Shown here: piece after piece, positions 16,251 through 24,527 of the stretch
Layout of the letters: every line of letters begins with the position of its first letter
How positions within the stretch are numbered: position 1 is the first letter of the stretch
Assembly (NCBI GenBank): GCA_025352795.1
Contig: JANXSF010000124.1
Location: forward strand, 1-50,801
Direction: 5' to 3'
DNA from: Acidobacteriota bacterium
GTDB lineage: Bacteria; Acidobacteriota; Terriglobia; Bryobacterales; Bryobacteraceae
Length of the DNA: 50,801 nucleotides
Notes under the pieces: model-generated
Seen by the model: only the letters and a program-made list of their open reading frames with translations
What the model was told of the DNA's origin: nothing
The model's database searches: none
Translations under genes and position numbers: made by a program

Positions 16251-17798
16251 CTACCGATTCGCTACATTCAACCCAATCGTAAATCCGAACCGAGCCATCT
16301 GTTCAATGCCGGCGAAGTCCCAATCCTCTTTATACTCATCCGACGGATTGTGGTAATTCTTCTCATTGTACTCGGCAAAAATAGTGCTTCCGAAATTGGT
16401 TGGCTTGCCTTCATATTCGTTACCCATGTTGATTGAAAACGCCGGGATCCCCACTTTGGCAAATGCGAAATGATCGGAACGGAAGTAGTGCCCTTGTTCT
16501 GGTTCCGGATCTGGTGTGATCTTTAAATTAAATCGTTTAGCGGTCTCCTGCACTTGTGGGAAAAATTTGGTTTTCTCAGCGCCGGTGACCACTACGTCCT
16601 TCACTCGTCCGAAAGGATAGAAGCTATCGAAGTTCAGGTTCAACAGCGTTTTTGATATCGGCAGTAGTGGATGCTTGGCATAGTACAGCGCGCCTCGCAA
16701 GCCGCTCTCTTCAGCGGTCACTGCCAGGAACAATGCGCTGCGCTTCGGCTTACGCGACAAGGTTGACCAGGCCCGAGCCATTTCAAGTAACATGGCCACG
16801 CCTGATGCATTGTCTACTGCACCGTTGTAGATACTATCGCCATTCACCGGGACACTAATGCCTAAGTGGTCCCAATGCGCTGAAAAAATAACTGACTCTT
16901 TTGTAAGTGCTACATCGCTACCTGGCACTATGCCCGCAACGTTAGATGTTTCAATAGCGCGGATCTTTGAGTTCACTGCGCCCTTAACTCGAAAGCCCAA
17001 TGAAAATGCCTTGAAACCATTGGTATTGGCTGCTTCCAGTAACTGCGCTACATTCTTGCCAGCTAAGCCGAGTAACTGGGTTGCACCTGCTTCAGTAACC
17101 CACCCGGCCATCGCCAATGCCTGTTCATCGGGATTCAGTTTCACCTGTGGATCTTCCTTGCCCCAAGATCCGCGTACTACGCTCCAGTTATAACCAGCAG
17201 TTGGCGTAGTGTGCAAAATGATGCATGCTACTGCTCCTTGCCGGGTTGCTTCTTCGTACTTATAACTCCACCGCCCATAGTAAGTGAGGGCCTTGCCCTC
17301 AAAGAACTTTTCGTCATCGGAGGGGGGCTCATTGGTGAACAGCACTACTACTTTGCCCTTTACATCGACGCCATCATAATCCGACCATCCGAATTCGGGT
17401 GCCGTGATGCCATGCCCGACGAATACTGCTTCCGCATCGAACGGTGCCACCGTCTTTTGCTGTTGGGAACTGCCGACGAAATCTTCCAGCCATTGGAATC
17501 GAATTTCCTTGCCACCAACAGAGGCGGATAGCGTTGAAGTATCCAGTGGGTCAACGCCGACTAAGGACACCCGCTGGAAAAAGGTGCGGTTATCCCCGGC
17601 TGGTTTCAAACCGGCGCTTTCAAATTGCGACGCGATGTATGCTGCGGCCAACTCCCCACCGCGCGTCCCAACGCCTCTGCCTTCCAGAAGGTCGCTCGAC
17701 AAGAATTTCACGTGTGGACGGATCCGTGTTCCGGCAATGTCCGATCCCTGTCCGAAAGCAGCCCCAGCGGCCAATAAAACGAGCAAGCTATTGCGCAT
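16251..17798 (-). CDS. Secreted M28 family zinc peptidase with PA domain
   Basis: A 515-residue exported aminopeptidase-like protein. A signal peptide (MRNSLLVLLAAGAAFGQ) is followed by a protease-associated insert (residues about 130-260) and the M28 catalytic domain. The two-zinc site is visible: SAHWDHLG gives His and the adjacent Asp, GAVDNASGVAMLLEMARAW the bridging Asp, AVTAEESGLRGALYYAKHP the catalytic Glu pair, and later FRSDHFAFAKVGIPA a His. It probably trims peptides in the periplasm or outside the cell. Length is usual for the acidobacterial group. Confidence 0.9.
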   Translation of the reverse strand: MRNSLLVLLAAGAAFGQGSDIAGTRIRPHVKFLSSDLLEGRGVGTRGGELAAAYIASQFESAGLKPAGDNRTFFQRVSLVGVDPLDTSTLSASVGGKEIRFQWLEDFVGSSQQQKTVAPFDAEAVFVGHGITAPEFGWSDYDGVDVKGKVVVLFTNEPPSDDEKFFEGKALTYYGRWSYKYEEATRQGAVACIILHTTPTAGYNWSVVRGSWGKEDPQVKLNPDEQALAMAGWVTEAGATQLLGLAGKNVAQLLEAANTNGFKAFSLGFRVKGAVNSKIRAIETSNVAGIVPGSDVALTKESVIFSAHWDHLGISVPVNGDSIYNGAVDNASGVAMLLEMARAWSTLSRKPKRSALFLAVTAEESGLRGALYYAKHPLLPISKTLLNLNFDSFYPFGRVKDVVVTGAEKTKFFPQVQETAKRFNLKITPDPEPEQGHYFRSDHFAFAKVGIPAFSINMGNEYEGKPTNFGSTIFAEYNEKNYHNPSDEYKEDWDFAGIEQMARFGFTIGLNVANR

Positions 17799-17833
17799 TT
17801 CAATAGTGTAACGGAAAACAGGGATTAGGCCAC

Positions 17834-17886
17834 TTGCAACTCAATTGCAAAAATTTCTTGACAAAAATGGTTCGGGATTTTATTAT
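17834..17886 (+). promoter_or_regulatory. Strong promoter with upstream paired TTGCAA boxes
   Basis: TTGACA (17858-17863) and TATTAT (17881-17886) are exactly 17 bases apart, close to the sigma-70 consensus. Upstream, the self-complementary hexamer TTGCAA occurs at 17834-17839 and 17845-17850, starting 11 bases apart, so both face the same side of the helix. This looks like an activator site for the siderophore-receptor gene. The regulator is not identified, and the site does not match a classic Fur box. Confidence 0.7.
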
Positions 17887-17892
17887 GGACTA

Positions 17893-18109
17893 AAAGAGTC
17901 CGACATCGAATTTCGGCAGACTTTCAACAACAGAAAACGTTAGTGTTTCCTGTGTATGCCTTTATTACATAGGCTCAATTATTAACTCAGATCTCCGCAG
18001 CAACCTTTGGCGAAGCACTGCGGAGACCTGCCTATCGACAACCCAAAAGCTGACGACTCTTTAATTGTAGAGCGCGGCTGAGGGTTTTGTATGGAGATCA
18101 AAACCTTTC
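17893..18109 (+). other. Long leader of the siderophore receptor message with a hairpin
   Basis: Transcription from the promoter at 17858 would leave about 215 untranslated bases before ATG 18110. The leader contains a perfect 9-base stem, TCTCCGCAG (17992-18000) with CTGCGGAGA (18018-18026), and a 17-base loop. It is not followed by a T-run, so it is not a standard terminator. It matches no riboswitch family I recognise. Confidence 0.45.
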
Positions 18110-20425
18110 ATGACCAAGCTTTCTACAATTACTTATTTCGCATTCCTTGCGGGCTACGCATTGGCGCAACCTACGCAATTTACACTGCAAGGAAAAATTC
18201 TGGATGCCACCAGGGCCCCTATAGAAGGCGCGCAAGTGACCATTCTTGCTGAGCAGGGGGCGAGTGGTCCCGTGGTAATGTCGGCGCGCACTGGTGAGTT
18301 CGTTGTCACCGTGCAGGCGGGTCGCTACACGGTCCGCGCCAGGAAAGATGGTTTTGTAGATGTGACTCGTTCCGTTCAATTTCCGCAGGATGCCTCAACT
18401 TCTCTGGAAATGATTCTGCCCGTGGCCCCTGTGTTGGCCAGTGTGACGGTTACAGAAAGCACCGGTTACCTGATTGCTGAAATCAATACCGCCACCAAAA
18501 CCATGACGCCACTGCGCGACGTTCCGCAATCCATTTTCGTGGTCACCCAGCAGCAGATTCGCGATCAAATGATGATGAGCATTGCCGATGTGGTGCGCTA
18601 TGTGCCCGGCATTACGGCTCATCAAGGCGAAAATAATCGCGACCAAGTGGTGATCCGTGGGAACAATTCTTCGGCTGACTTTTTTGTCAACGGCGTGCGA
18701 GATGACGTGCAGTATTACCGCGATCTTTATAATCTGGATCGCGTGGAAGCGTTGAAAGGTCCGAATGCCATGATCTTTGGGCGTGGCGGTGGCGGGGGTG
18801 TAATCAACCGTGTAACTAAGGAAGCCGCGTTCCAGCCTCTGCGTGAAATCAACTTACAAGGTGGGTCATTCGGCAATAAGCGCGTCGCTGCGGATTTCGA
18901 TCAGCCTCTTGGGGAGCGCGTGGCCCTGCGCATCAACGGGATGTACGAAAATTCCGATAGCTTCCGCAAATACGTCAATTTGGAGCGCTACGCAATCAGC
19001 CCAAATTTGACAATTCGGGCCAATGAACAAACGAAAATCGTTTTAGGATTTGAACACTTTGGGGATACTCGTGTAGCGGATCGCGGGGCGCCTTCATTTC
19101 AAGGTGTGCCCGTGAATAGGCCCATTTCCACGTTTTTCGGAAATCCGAACGATAGCCACGTCAGGGCTCGAGTGGACCTTGGGTCGGCCAAGATTGAGCA
19201 TCAACGGGGTCGTTTGAATATTACCAATCGCACGCAGATGGCTGGGTATGATCGGGGATACCAAAACTACGTGCCTGGGGCGGTGACTGCTGACAAATCG
19301 CAAGTTGCCTTCTCTGCTTATAACAACGCCACTGCCCGACTGAACCTTTTCAATCAAACCGATCTTACTTACACAATTGCCAGTGGACCAATTCAGCACA
19401 CACTGCTGGCGGGTGCAGAAGTTGGCCGTCAACTTACAGACAATTTCCGCAATACAGGTTACTTCAACAATACGACGACGTCCTTGAATGCCCCGTATAG
19501 CAATCCAGTCTTATCCACGCCTATCACCTATCGGCAAAGCGCAACGGATGCTGATAACCACTTGCGCACCAACCTGGGTGCTACTTATATTCAGGATCAG
19601 GTCCAACTATCGAAGTATGTCCAAGTGATTGCTGGCTTGCGGTTCGACCACTTTGACTTGCAGTACCTGAACAATCGCACGACTGATAAGATCCGCAGGA
19701 TCGACAATCTGCTTTCCCCGCGCGCAGGTATTGTATTCAAGCCCGTAACGCCTGTTTCGATCTACGCTAACTACAGCGTGTCTTACTTGCCAAGTTCTGG
19801 TGATCAATTTTCTTCACTTACAACAATTACTCAGCAGGTGAAGCCAGAAAAGTTCATCAATTACGAAACTGGCATTAAGTGGGACTTGGCGCGGGCGGTG
19901 TCACTTACCACCGCGATCTACCGCTTGGATCGGACGAACACGCGATCCACCGATCCGAATGACCCTACACGAATTCTGCAAACAGGCAGCACAAGGACCA
20001 ATGGTGTTGAGATTGGTGCCAACGGCAGCATCACCCGCTGGTGGAAGATCGCCGGAGGCTATGCGTTTCAGGATGCCTACATCAGCAGCGCAACCACCGC
20101 TGCTAGAACAGGTGCGCAAGTAGCGCAAGTGCCGCACAATACATTTTCGTTATGGAACAACTTTCAGCTCCGTTCCAGACTGGGAGCTGGTTTGGGAATC
20201 GTGAACCGATCCGACATGTTCGCGGCCATTGACAATACCGTTACGTTACCCGGCTATACTCGCGTAGACGCTGCGGTGTTCTATTCATTAACTGAGAAAA
20301 TGCGACTTCAAGTGAATGCAGAGAATGTGTTGGATAGGAAGTACTTCATCAACGCCGATGGAAACAACAACATATCTCCTGGTTCTTCGCGCGCGGTTCG
20401 AGTTGGGTTAAACGTTCGGTTTTGA
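18110..20425 (+). CDS. TonB-dependent siderophore receptor
   Basis: A 771-residue outer-membrane receptor. After a signal peptide (TITYFAFLAGYALA) comes a carboxypeptidase-regulatory-like domain (residues about 24-105, LQGKILDATRAPIEGAQVTI), a plug domain with DVPQSIFVVTQQQIRDQ and GRGGGGGVINRVTK, and a 22-strand barrel ending in RAVRVGLNVRF with a terminal Phe. The plug wording (VPQSI, VIRG, FVNGVRDDVQYYRD) is that of catecholate/Fiu-type siderophore receptors. The N-terminal domain is an acidobacterial habit. No ExbBD or siderophore genes are nearby. Confidence 0.92.
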   Translation: MTKLSTITYFAFLAGYALAQPTQFTLQGKILDATRAPIEGAQVTILAEQGASGPVVMSARTGEFVVTVQAGRYTVRARKDGFVDVTRSVQFPQDASTSLEMILPVAPVLASVTVTESTGYLIAEINTATKTMTPLRDVPQSIFVVTQQQIRDQMMMSIADVVRYVPGITAHQGENNRDQVVIRGNNSSADFFVNGVRDDVQYYRDLYNLDRVEALKGPNAMIFGRGGGGGVINRVTKEAAFQPLREINLQGGSFGNKRVAADFDQPLGERVALRINGMYENSDSFRKYVNLERYAISPNLTIRANEQTKIVLGFEHFGDTRVADRGAPSFQGVPVNRPISTFFGNPNDSHVRARVDLGSAKIEHQRGRLNITNRTQMAGYDRGYQNYVPGAVTADKSQVAFSAYNNATARLNLFNQTDLTYTIASGPIQHTLLAGAEVGRQLTDNFRNTGYFNNTTTSLNAPYSNPVLSTPITYRQSATDADNHLRTNLGATYIQDQVQLSKYVQVIAGLRFDHFDLQYLNNRTTDKIRRIDNLLSPRAGIVFKPVTPVSIYANYSVSYLPSSGDQFSSLTTITQQVKPEKFINYETGIKWDLARAVSLTTAIYRLDRTNTRSTDPNDPTRILQTGSTRTNGVEIGANGSITRWWKIAGGYAFQDAYISSATTAARTGAQVAQVPHNTFSLWNNFQLRSRLGAGLGIVNRSDMFAAIDNTVTLPGYTRVDAAVFYSLTEKMRLQVNAENVLDRKYFINADGNNNISPGSSRAVRVGLNVRF

Positions 20426-20498
20426 TCTGTACTCTTGCCAATTCTGATTATTGACGGCATGAGCAACACGTTGCGGGGAGGCGGGTTTCCACCGAAGA

Positions 20499-20700
20499 TT
20501 AGTTTAGATTTTCACTTTTAAAATCGCTTCTTGCGCCATGCCGTATGTGCAGAATTGCGACTTCATTTTGCTTTTCTCGTATGCGGTAAATCACTCTATA
20601 AATGTGCGGTCTATTGCCATACAGCATCGGCATGAATTTGATCGTATACGTCTACAAGATCCTGCTTAGCACGGGACAGGATCTTAACTTTGTAGGTCAC
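20499..20700 (-). pseudogene. ParE/RelE-type toxin gene broken by an internal deletion
   Basis: From GTG 20700 the frame reads VTYKVKILSRAKQDLVDVYD-QIHAD, a normal ParE N-terminus, then stops at 20611-20613. In another frame from 20627, MLYGNRPHIYRVIYRIREKQ followed by NEVAILHIRHGARSDF is a normal ParE C-terminus ending at 20499. The roughly 40-45 residues that normally join these parts are absent, and the join shifts the frame. The gene overlaps the end of the antitoxin, the usual antitoxin-toxin layout. It cannot make a working toxin. Confidence 0.85.
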
Positions 20701-20983
20701 GACTTATGCCACGACTTTTTTCAAATTCTGCGAAAAACTCATCAATATCCTGCCCTTCGCCGCGTTTTTCTTGTTCCAGGCCCTGACGAATGCCTTCTCT
20801 TGCGTCGGCGCGCGCTGCTAAATCCAAAAGGCGTTGGTATGCCACTGCGTCCTGAAGCACTGCAGCAGCTTTTCCGTTGACTGTAAGTATCATGGGACGC
20901 TTGGTCTTCTTTAGGGTTTTCAAAAAGGCGGCGGAATTATTTCGAAAAGTTGTTAGTGCCTGGATGTCATTGGTGATGTTCAT
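20684..20983 (-). CDS. Phd/YefM family antitoxin (toxin partner broken)
   Basis: A 99-residue protein from ATG 20983 (ATG 21004 is possible). It opens MNITNDIQALTTFRNNSAAF, followed by TKRPMILTVNGKAAAVLQDAVAYQRLLDLAAR, the standard Phd/YefM DNA-binding fold. The acidic C-terminus (GEGQDIDEFFAEFEKSRG) is the flexible toxin-wrapping part. Its downstream toxin is destroyed, so it now stands alone; it may still repress its own promoter or neutralise toxins encoded elsewhere. Confidence 0.88.
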   Translation of the reverse strand: MNITNDIQALTTFRNNSAAFLKTLKKTKRPMILTVNGKAAAVLQDAVAYQRLLDLAARADAREGIRQGLEQEKRGEGQDIDEFFAEFEKSRGISRDLQS

Positions 20984-21033
20984 GGCTGGTTCCAATACAA
21001 TCATACCGTTAAAGGTACTGTGACAAGTTGGAC

Positions 21034-22032
21034 CTACGCCGACATGGGCTTTCCCTTTTCTTCCATCACCAACTGCGGACCCATGGGTTTGCGTTGCGGC
21101 AGACCCATCATCTTTTCCAGCAAATTGCGCAGGCTATCGCTCAACCTGGGTCGCTGCCTTAAATAGCTGGAGGCCTCTTCCATGCTTGAACCTAATATCA
21201 GGCCGCCATACACCAGGTCGTCGCCGATTTGCTCAATCAGTTCCTCAGCCAATCCGTGCTGTAACAGATCCAATTCCACTGAAAAGCCCTCGCCGAATCC
21301 TAATGTCAAATTTGCCTCTTTCGCTCCGGGGGCCAGGCGATTCTTTATGATTTTCATGCGCATTTTCTGCCCGGTAGCCTTACCTTTTTTCTGGATCACT
21401 TCCGTGGTGCGCATGTTGACTCGCACCGATGCATGCAGTTTTACTGACCAGCCCCCGGTGGTTGTCTCCTCAGACGCGGCGCCCATTTCCACTACGCGAG
21501 ACCGCAGTTGGTTCACAATCATCAAACAGGCGTGATTGCGGGTCAGTTGCACGGCTAACCGTCTTAGAAAGTTGGCACACATTCCGCTGTGGACAAACGG
21601 ATCTTTGCTATTGCTGGAGAGTGCCGAAAGGGAATCGATCACAGCCAAATCGATGGTGCCAGATTGCACCAATTTTAAGAGGATGCGGAATGCCTGTTCT
21701 CCGCTTTCTGGCCGGATGAACAGCAAGGAATTCAGGTCGATACCCAGGCGCGCGGCGTATGCTGCATCAAACGCGCCCTCGGCGTCAACATACACGGCCT
21801 GGCACCCGGCATGCTGGGCTGCGGCAATGGCCTGCAAGGCGATGGTCGATTTCCCGACAGATTCCGGGCCAAACACCTCTATTATGTGTCCGCGAGGCAA
21901 TCCTCCGATTTGTAAGGCCGCATCCATAGACAGGAATCCGGAAGGAATCGTGTCGGGCTTGTGCGAAGCCTCGCTATTCCATAAGGTCATCTGGATTTCC
22001 TGTCGTCTTCGTGGCTCTGGATCAAGGTACAT
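21034..22032 (-). CDS. RecA-like recombinase paralogue, divergent
   Basis: A 332-residue ATPase of the RecA family. The Walker A loop is GPESVGKS at residues 55-62 (standard RecA has GPESSGKT), the central part keeps AVYVDAEGAFDAAYAARLGID and IDLAVIDSLSALS, and loop 2 reads VNQLRSRVVEMG-ASEETTTGGWSVKLHASVR. Differences from housekeeping RecA are marked. The N-terminal polymerisation helix region is replaced by an unrelated lead of about 20 residues, the usual ARLMSQALRK stretch is replaced by HSGMCANFLRRLA, and the C-terminal domain is unlike. It is probably a second RecA rather than the main one. ATG 22032 has AGGGG six bases upstream. Confidence 0.8.
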   Translation of the reverse strand: MYLDPEPRRRQEIQMTLWNSEASHKPDTIPSGFLSMDAALQIGGLPRGHIIEVFGPESVGKSTIALQAIAAAQHAGCQAVYVDAEGAFDAAYAARLGIDLNSLLFIRPESGEQAFRILLKLVQSGTIDLAVIDSLSALSSNSKDPFVHSGMCANFLRRLAVQLTRNHACLMIVNQLRSRVVEMGAASEETTTGGWSVKLHASVRVNMRTTEVIQKKGKATGQKMRMKIIKNRLAPGAKEANLTLGFGEGFSVELDLLQHGLAEELIEQIGDDLVYGGLILGSSMEEASSYLRQRPRLSDSLRNLLEKMMGLPQRKPMGPQLVMEEKGKPMSA

Positions 22033-22099
22033 AGCAACCCCTATTCCGAACCACTAGTCTTACGGATTGTTAAGGTGAATGTCTTATAGGAAAAGGCTG

Positions 22100-22119
22100 G
22101 GTACTGTACCTAACCGGTT
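22100..22119. promoter_or_regulatory. Two adjacent palindromes upstream of the RecA-like gene
   Basis: GGTACTGTACC (22100-22110) and AACCGGTT (22112-22119) lie about 70 bases upstream of the recA-like start. One could be a repressor site, possibly of the SOS type, but they fit no LexA consensus that I can name for this phylum. Confidence 0.3.
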
Positions 22120-22124
22120 CAGTA

Positions 22125-23423
22125 TTAATGTGGGGAGTCTACCCACAGGTGAGACTGACAGTTCCCCCAACTTTCTTGAATGGGGTCAAGATCTTTCATA
22201 AACAAATGAACCAACAAAAGTGCTGTCAAATGAAAGACACCGTAGGTGAGGAATACTGGCGTGTAACCAAACTTTTGGATGACCATGCCGGGGATCAAAG
22301 TTGCCAGCAGGAAAGATCCGGCACCACCTGCAGCTCCGCCGATCCCGATTACAGAAGCGACCGCTTTTTTAGGAAACACATCGGAAGCAGTGGTAAAAAG
22401 ATTGGCCGACCAACCTTGATGAGCGGCAGTGGCCAGGCTCATCAGGCCAATGGCAATGATCGGATTTTCAACCAGTACTGCTGTTACAGCGATGGGCATA
22501 AACGCCGCGCAAATTCCCATGGTCATCTTTCGCGATTTACCCACTGGCCAACCCTTGCGGATGAAATATCCAGAAAGCCATCCACCGCCCACGCTGCCAA
22601 TATCGGCCATCAGGTAAATGAGCGGCAGCACCCAGCCTACTTGTTTCATATCGAACTTGCGAACGTCGTATAGGTAGAGTGGCAACCAGTAGCTGTAGAA
22701 GCGCCATACCGGATCTGAAAGCAGCTTTCCAAGAGCGAATCCCCATGTTTGACGATACTTAAAAACTTCCAGCCAACCCATTTTGGCCGAAGTATCTTCT
22801 GCATCACTTTTGATGTAGGACAACTCTTCCGCGTTCACACCAGGGTGCATTTCTGGCGATTTGTAGAGCCACCACCACAACCCCAGCCACACAAATCCTA
22901 AGCAGCCTGTAATCCAGAAGCAGGCGCGCCAATCGACGTAAAAAATCATCGCCGCAAACACCGGCGGTCCCACCATAGAAGCCACATTGGTCCCAGCATT
23001 GAAGATGCCGGTGGCAAAGGCGCGGTCTTTTTTGGGGAACCATTCGGCAACCCCTTTTATGGCTGCGGGAAAGTTTCCTGCTTCGCCGAGTCCTAACAGG
23101 AATCGTCCGATTCCTAAATCCATTGGCACGCGGGCGAAGGCGTGAAAAATAGATGCCAGTGACCACCACAGAGTGGCCACCGCGTAGCCCAGTTTGGTGC
23201 CGTAGCGGTCTATGAATTTCCCCATTGCCAGAAAGCCAATGGTGTAAGCGAGCTCGAATGCCGCAGTGAGCCGACCGTACATTACATCATCCACCGCCAT
23301 GCTCTCGCGGATCTTCGGCATCAGGAAGCCGAACATGATGCGGTCAAGGTAATTGATGGTGGTCGCCAGGAAAATTAGCGATAGGATATACCAGCGGATA
23401 CGGGATGCGGTGGAAGATTGCAT
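22125..23423 (-). CDS. MFS transporter, anion:cation symporter family (hexuronate/organic acid type)
   Basis: A 432-residue inner-membrane protein with twelve predicted helices. The opening RIRWYILSLIFLATTINYLDR and the loop GKFIDRYGTKLGYAVA, together with GLGEAGNFPAAIKGVAEWFPKKDRAFATGIFNAG, are hallmarks of the ACS group (ExuT, GudP, GarP), which import hexuronates, glucarate or similar acids with protons. The exact substrate cannot be told. It is separated from the recA-like gene downstream and from dodecin upstream, with no sugar-acid catabolic genes close by. Confidence 0.88.
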   Translation of the reverse strand: MQSSTASRIRWYILSLIFLATTINYLDRIMFGFLMPKIRESMAVDDVMYGRLTAAFELAYTIGFLAMGKFIDRYGTKLGYAVATLWWSLASIFHAFARVPMDLGIGRFLLGLGEAGNFPAAIKGVAEWFPKKDRAFATGIFNAGTNVASMVGPPVFAAMIFYVDWRACFWITGCLGFVWLGLWWWLYKSPEMHPGVNAEELSYIKSDAEDTSAKMGWLEVFKYRQTWGFALGKLLSDPVWRFYSYWLPLYLYDVRKFDMKQVGWVLPLIYLMADIGSVGGGWLSGYFIRKGWPVGKSRKMTMGICAAFMPIAVTAVLVENPIIAIGLMSLATAAHQGWSANLFTTASDVFPKKAVASVIGIGGAAGGAGSFLLATLIPGMVIQKFGYTPVFLTYGVFHLTALLLVHLFMKDLDPIQESWGNCQSHLWVDSPH

Positions 23424-23656
23424 ACTTTGAATAGTAAGGGAGCCGACAAGGGAATACCCTCATTTGCGTTCATTGCGTACCCTCAACGGACCTTTAACAA
23501 TCCGTCTATTGCGGGGATGGTCATCCATCCTGTTTGCGGGTAAAGTTTAATTAAGTAGTCCCTACAAAAGACTGCTTTAGGAGATGGGTGGCTGGTTTCG
23601 CGCGGCCCTGAACTGGGTCAAACACGCATGGCCCGCCACCCTCACTCAGAACAATC

Positions 23657-23860
23657 CTAGTCATTCAATACAAAAGTGATTTTCAAGTTCACCCTGTATT
23701 CAGTGACTTTTCCTTTGCTGATGCTAACGGACTGATCTTGCACCCAAGCGCTGGTCACGTTTTTGAGTGTCTTGCAGGCTCTTTTGACACCTACATTAAC
23801 GGCATCTTCAAAGCTCTTTTCGGAGGAGGCGATAATTTCGGTTACTTTTGCTACGGACAT
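23657..23860 (-). CDS. Dodecin family flavin-binding protein
   Basis: A 67-residue protein with the full dodecin pattern: VAKVTEIIASSEKSFEDAVNVGVKRA, LKNVTSAWVQDQSVSI and VTEYRVNLKITFVLND. Dodecins form hollow 12-mers that store flavin. The tryptophan (residue 39) that stacks on the flavin and the following Q-DQS stretch are present. A GGAG ribosome site precedes the ATG. The upstream 233 bases to the MFS gene hold no convincing gene. Confidence 0.92.
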   Translation of the reverse strand: MSVAKVTEIIASSEKSFEDAVNVGVKRACKTLKNVTSAWVQDQSVSISKGKVTEYRVNLKITFVLND

Positions 23861-23915
23861 GAAGGTTTCTCCAATTGTTAAATATAAGGCCGTTTTGTGA
23901 GGATCCGGCTAGCCC

Positions 23916-24527
23916 TTAGTTTACATCGGTTTGCATTACGACGCGCCGACCCTCAAGGTTCCAGCGGCCGGATAATACCAATCGGATAGCCTCGGTGTAG
24001 ATGTGATGCTCTTCCACAAGAATGCGCGCCGAGAGTGATTCTGCTGTGTCGGCTTCCAATACAGGGACTGCCGATTGCAGAATGATCGGACCCGAATCCA
24101 AATGTTCATCCACGAAATGAGCGGTGCATCCAGCCACTTTCACGCCGTAATCGAACGCCTGATGTTGAGCGTCAAGCCCTGGAAAAGCGGGCAGCAGGGA
24201 AGGGTGAATATTGACGATGCGCAAGGGATAGCGACGCACAAACGCCCCGCTCAGCAGTCGCATATATCCCGCAAGCACCACCAGATCCACTTTGTGTTCA
24301 TCCAGAATTGCGGCCACTTGTTGATCGAAATCTTCGCGACCAACTCCTTTTGAGGAAAGGGCCACGGCTTTCAGCCCAAGTTGACGAGCGATTTCTAACC
24401 CAGGGGCATCGGGTCGATTGGAAATGACAACGGCGATTTCTGCTTCCAGCACACCGACGCGAATATTCTGGGCGATGGCTTCGAAATTGGAGCCGCGGCC
24501 CGAAAGCAGAACTCCCAACCGCTTCAT
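23916..24527 (-). CDS. purN: Phosphoribosylglycinamide formyltransferase
   Basis: A 203-residue enzyme of purine synthesis that transfers a formyl group from 10-formyl-THF to GAR. It has the opening LGVLLSGRGSNFEAIAQN, the catalytic Asn/His/Asp set (RIVNIHPSLLPAFPGLDAQ, then GCTAHFVDEHLDSGPII) and normal length. It overlaps purM by four bases (ATGA), so the two are translated together. Confidence 0.96.
   Translation of the reverse strand: MKRLGVLLSGRGSNFEAIAQNIRVGVLEAEIAVVISNRPDAPGLEIARQLGLKAVALSSKGVGREDFDQQVAAILDEHKVDLVVLAGYMRLLSGAFVRRYPLRIVNIHPSLLPAFPGLDAQHQAFDYGVKVAGCTAHFVDEHLDSGPIILQSAVPVLEADTAESLSARILVEEHHIYTEAIRLVLSGRWNLEGRRVVMQTDVN

Noticed and set aside
23584-23679. 31-codon ORF beginning MGGWFRAALNW with AGGAG in front
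   Set aside because: The AGGAG directly abuts the ATG, the frame runs into the convergent dodecin gene, and no family was recognised. A loose inverted repeat (GGGTGGC with GCCACCC) explains part of the sequence.
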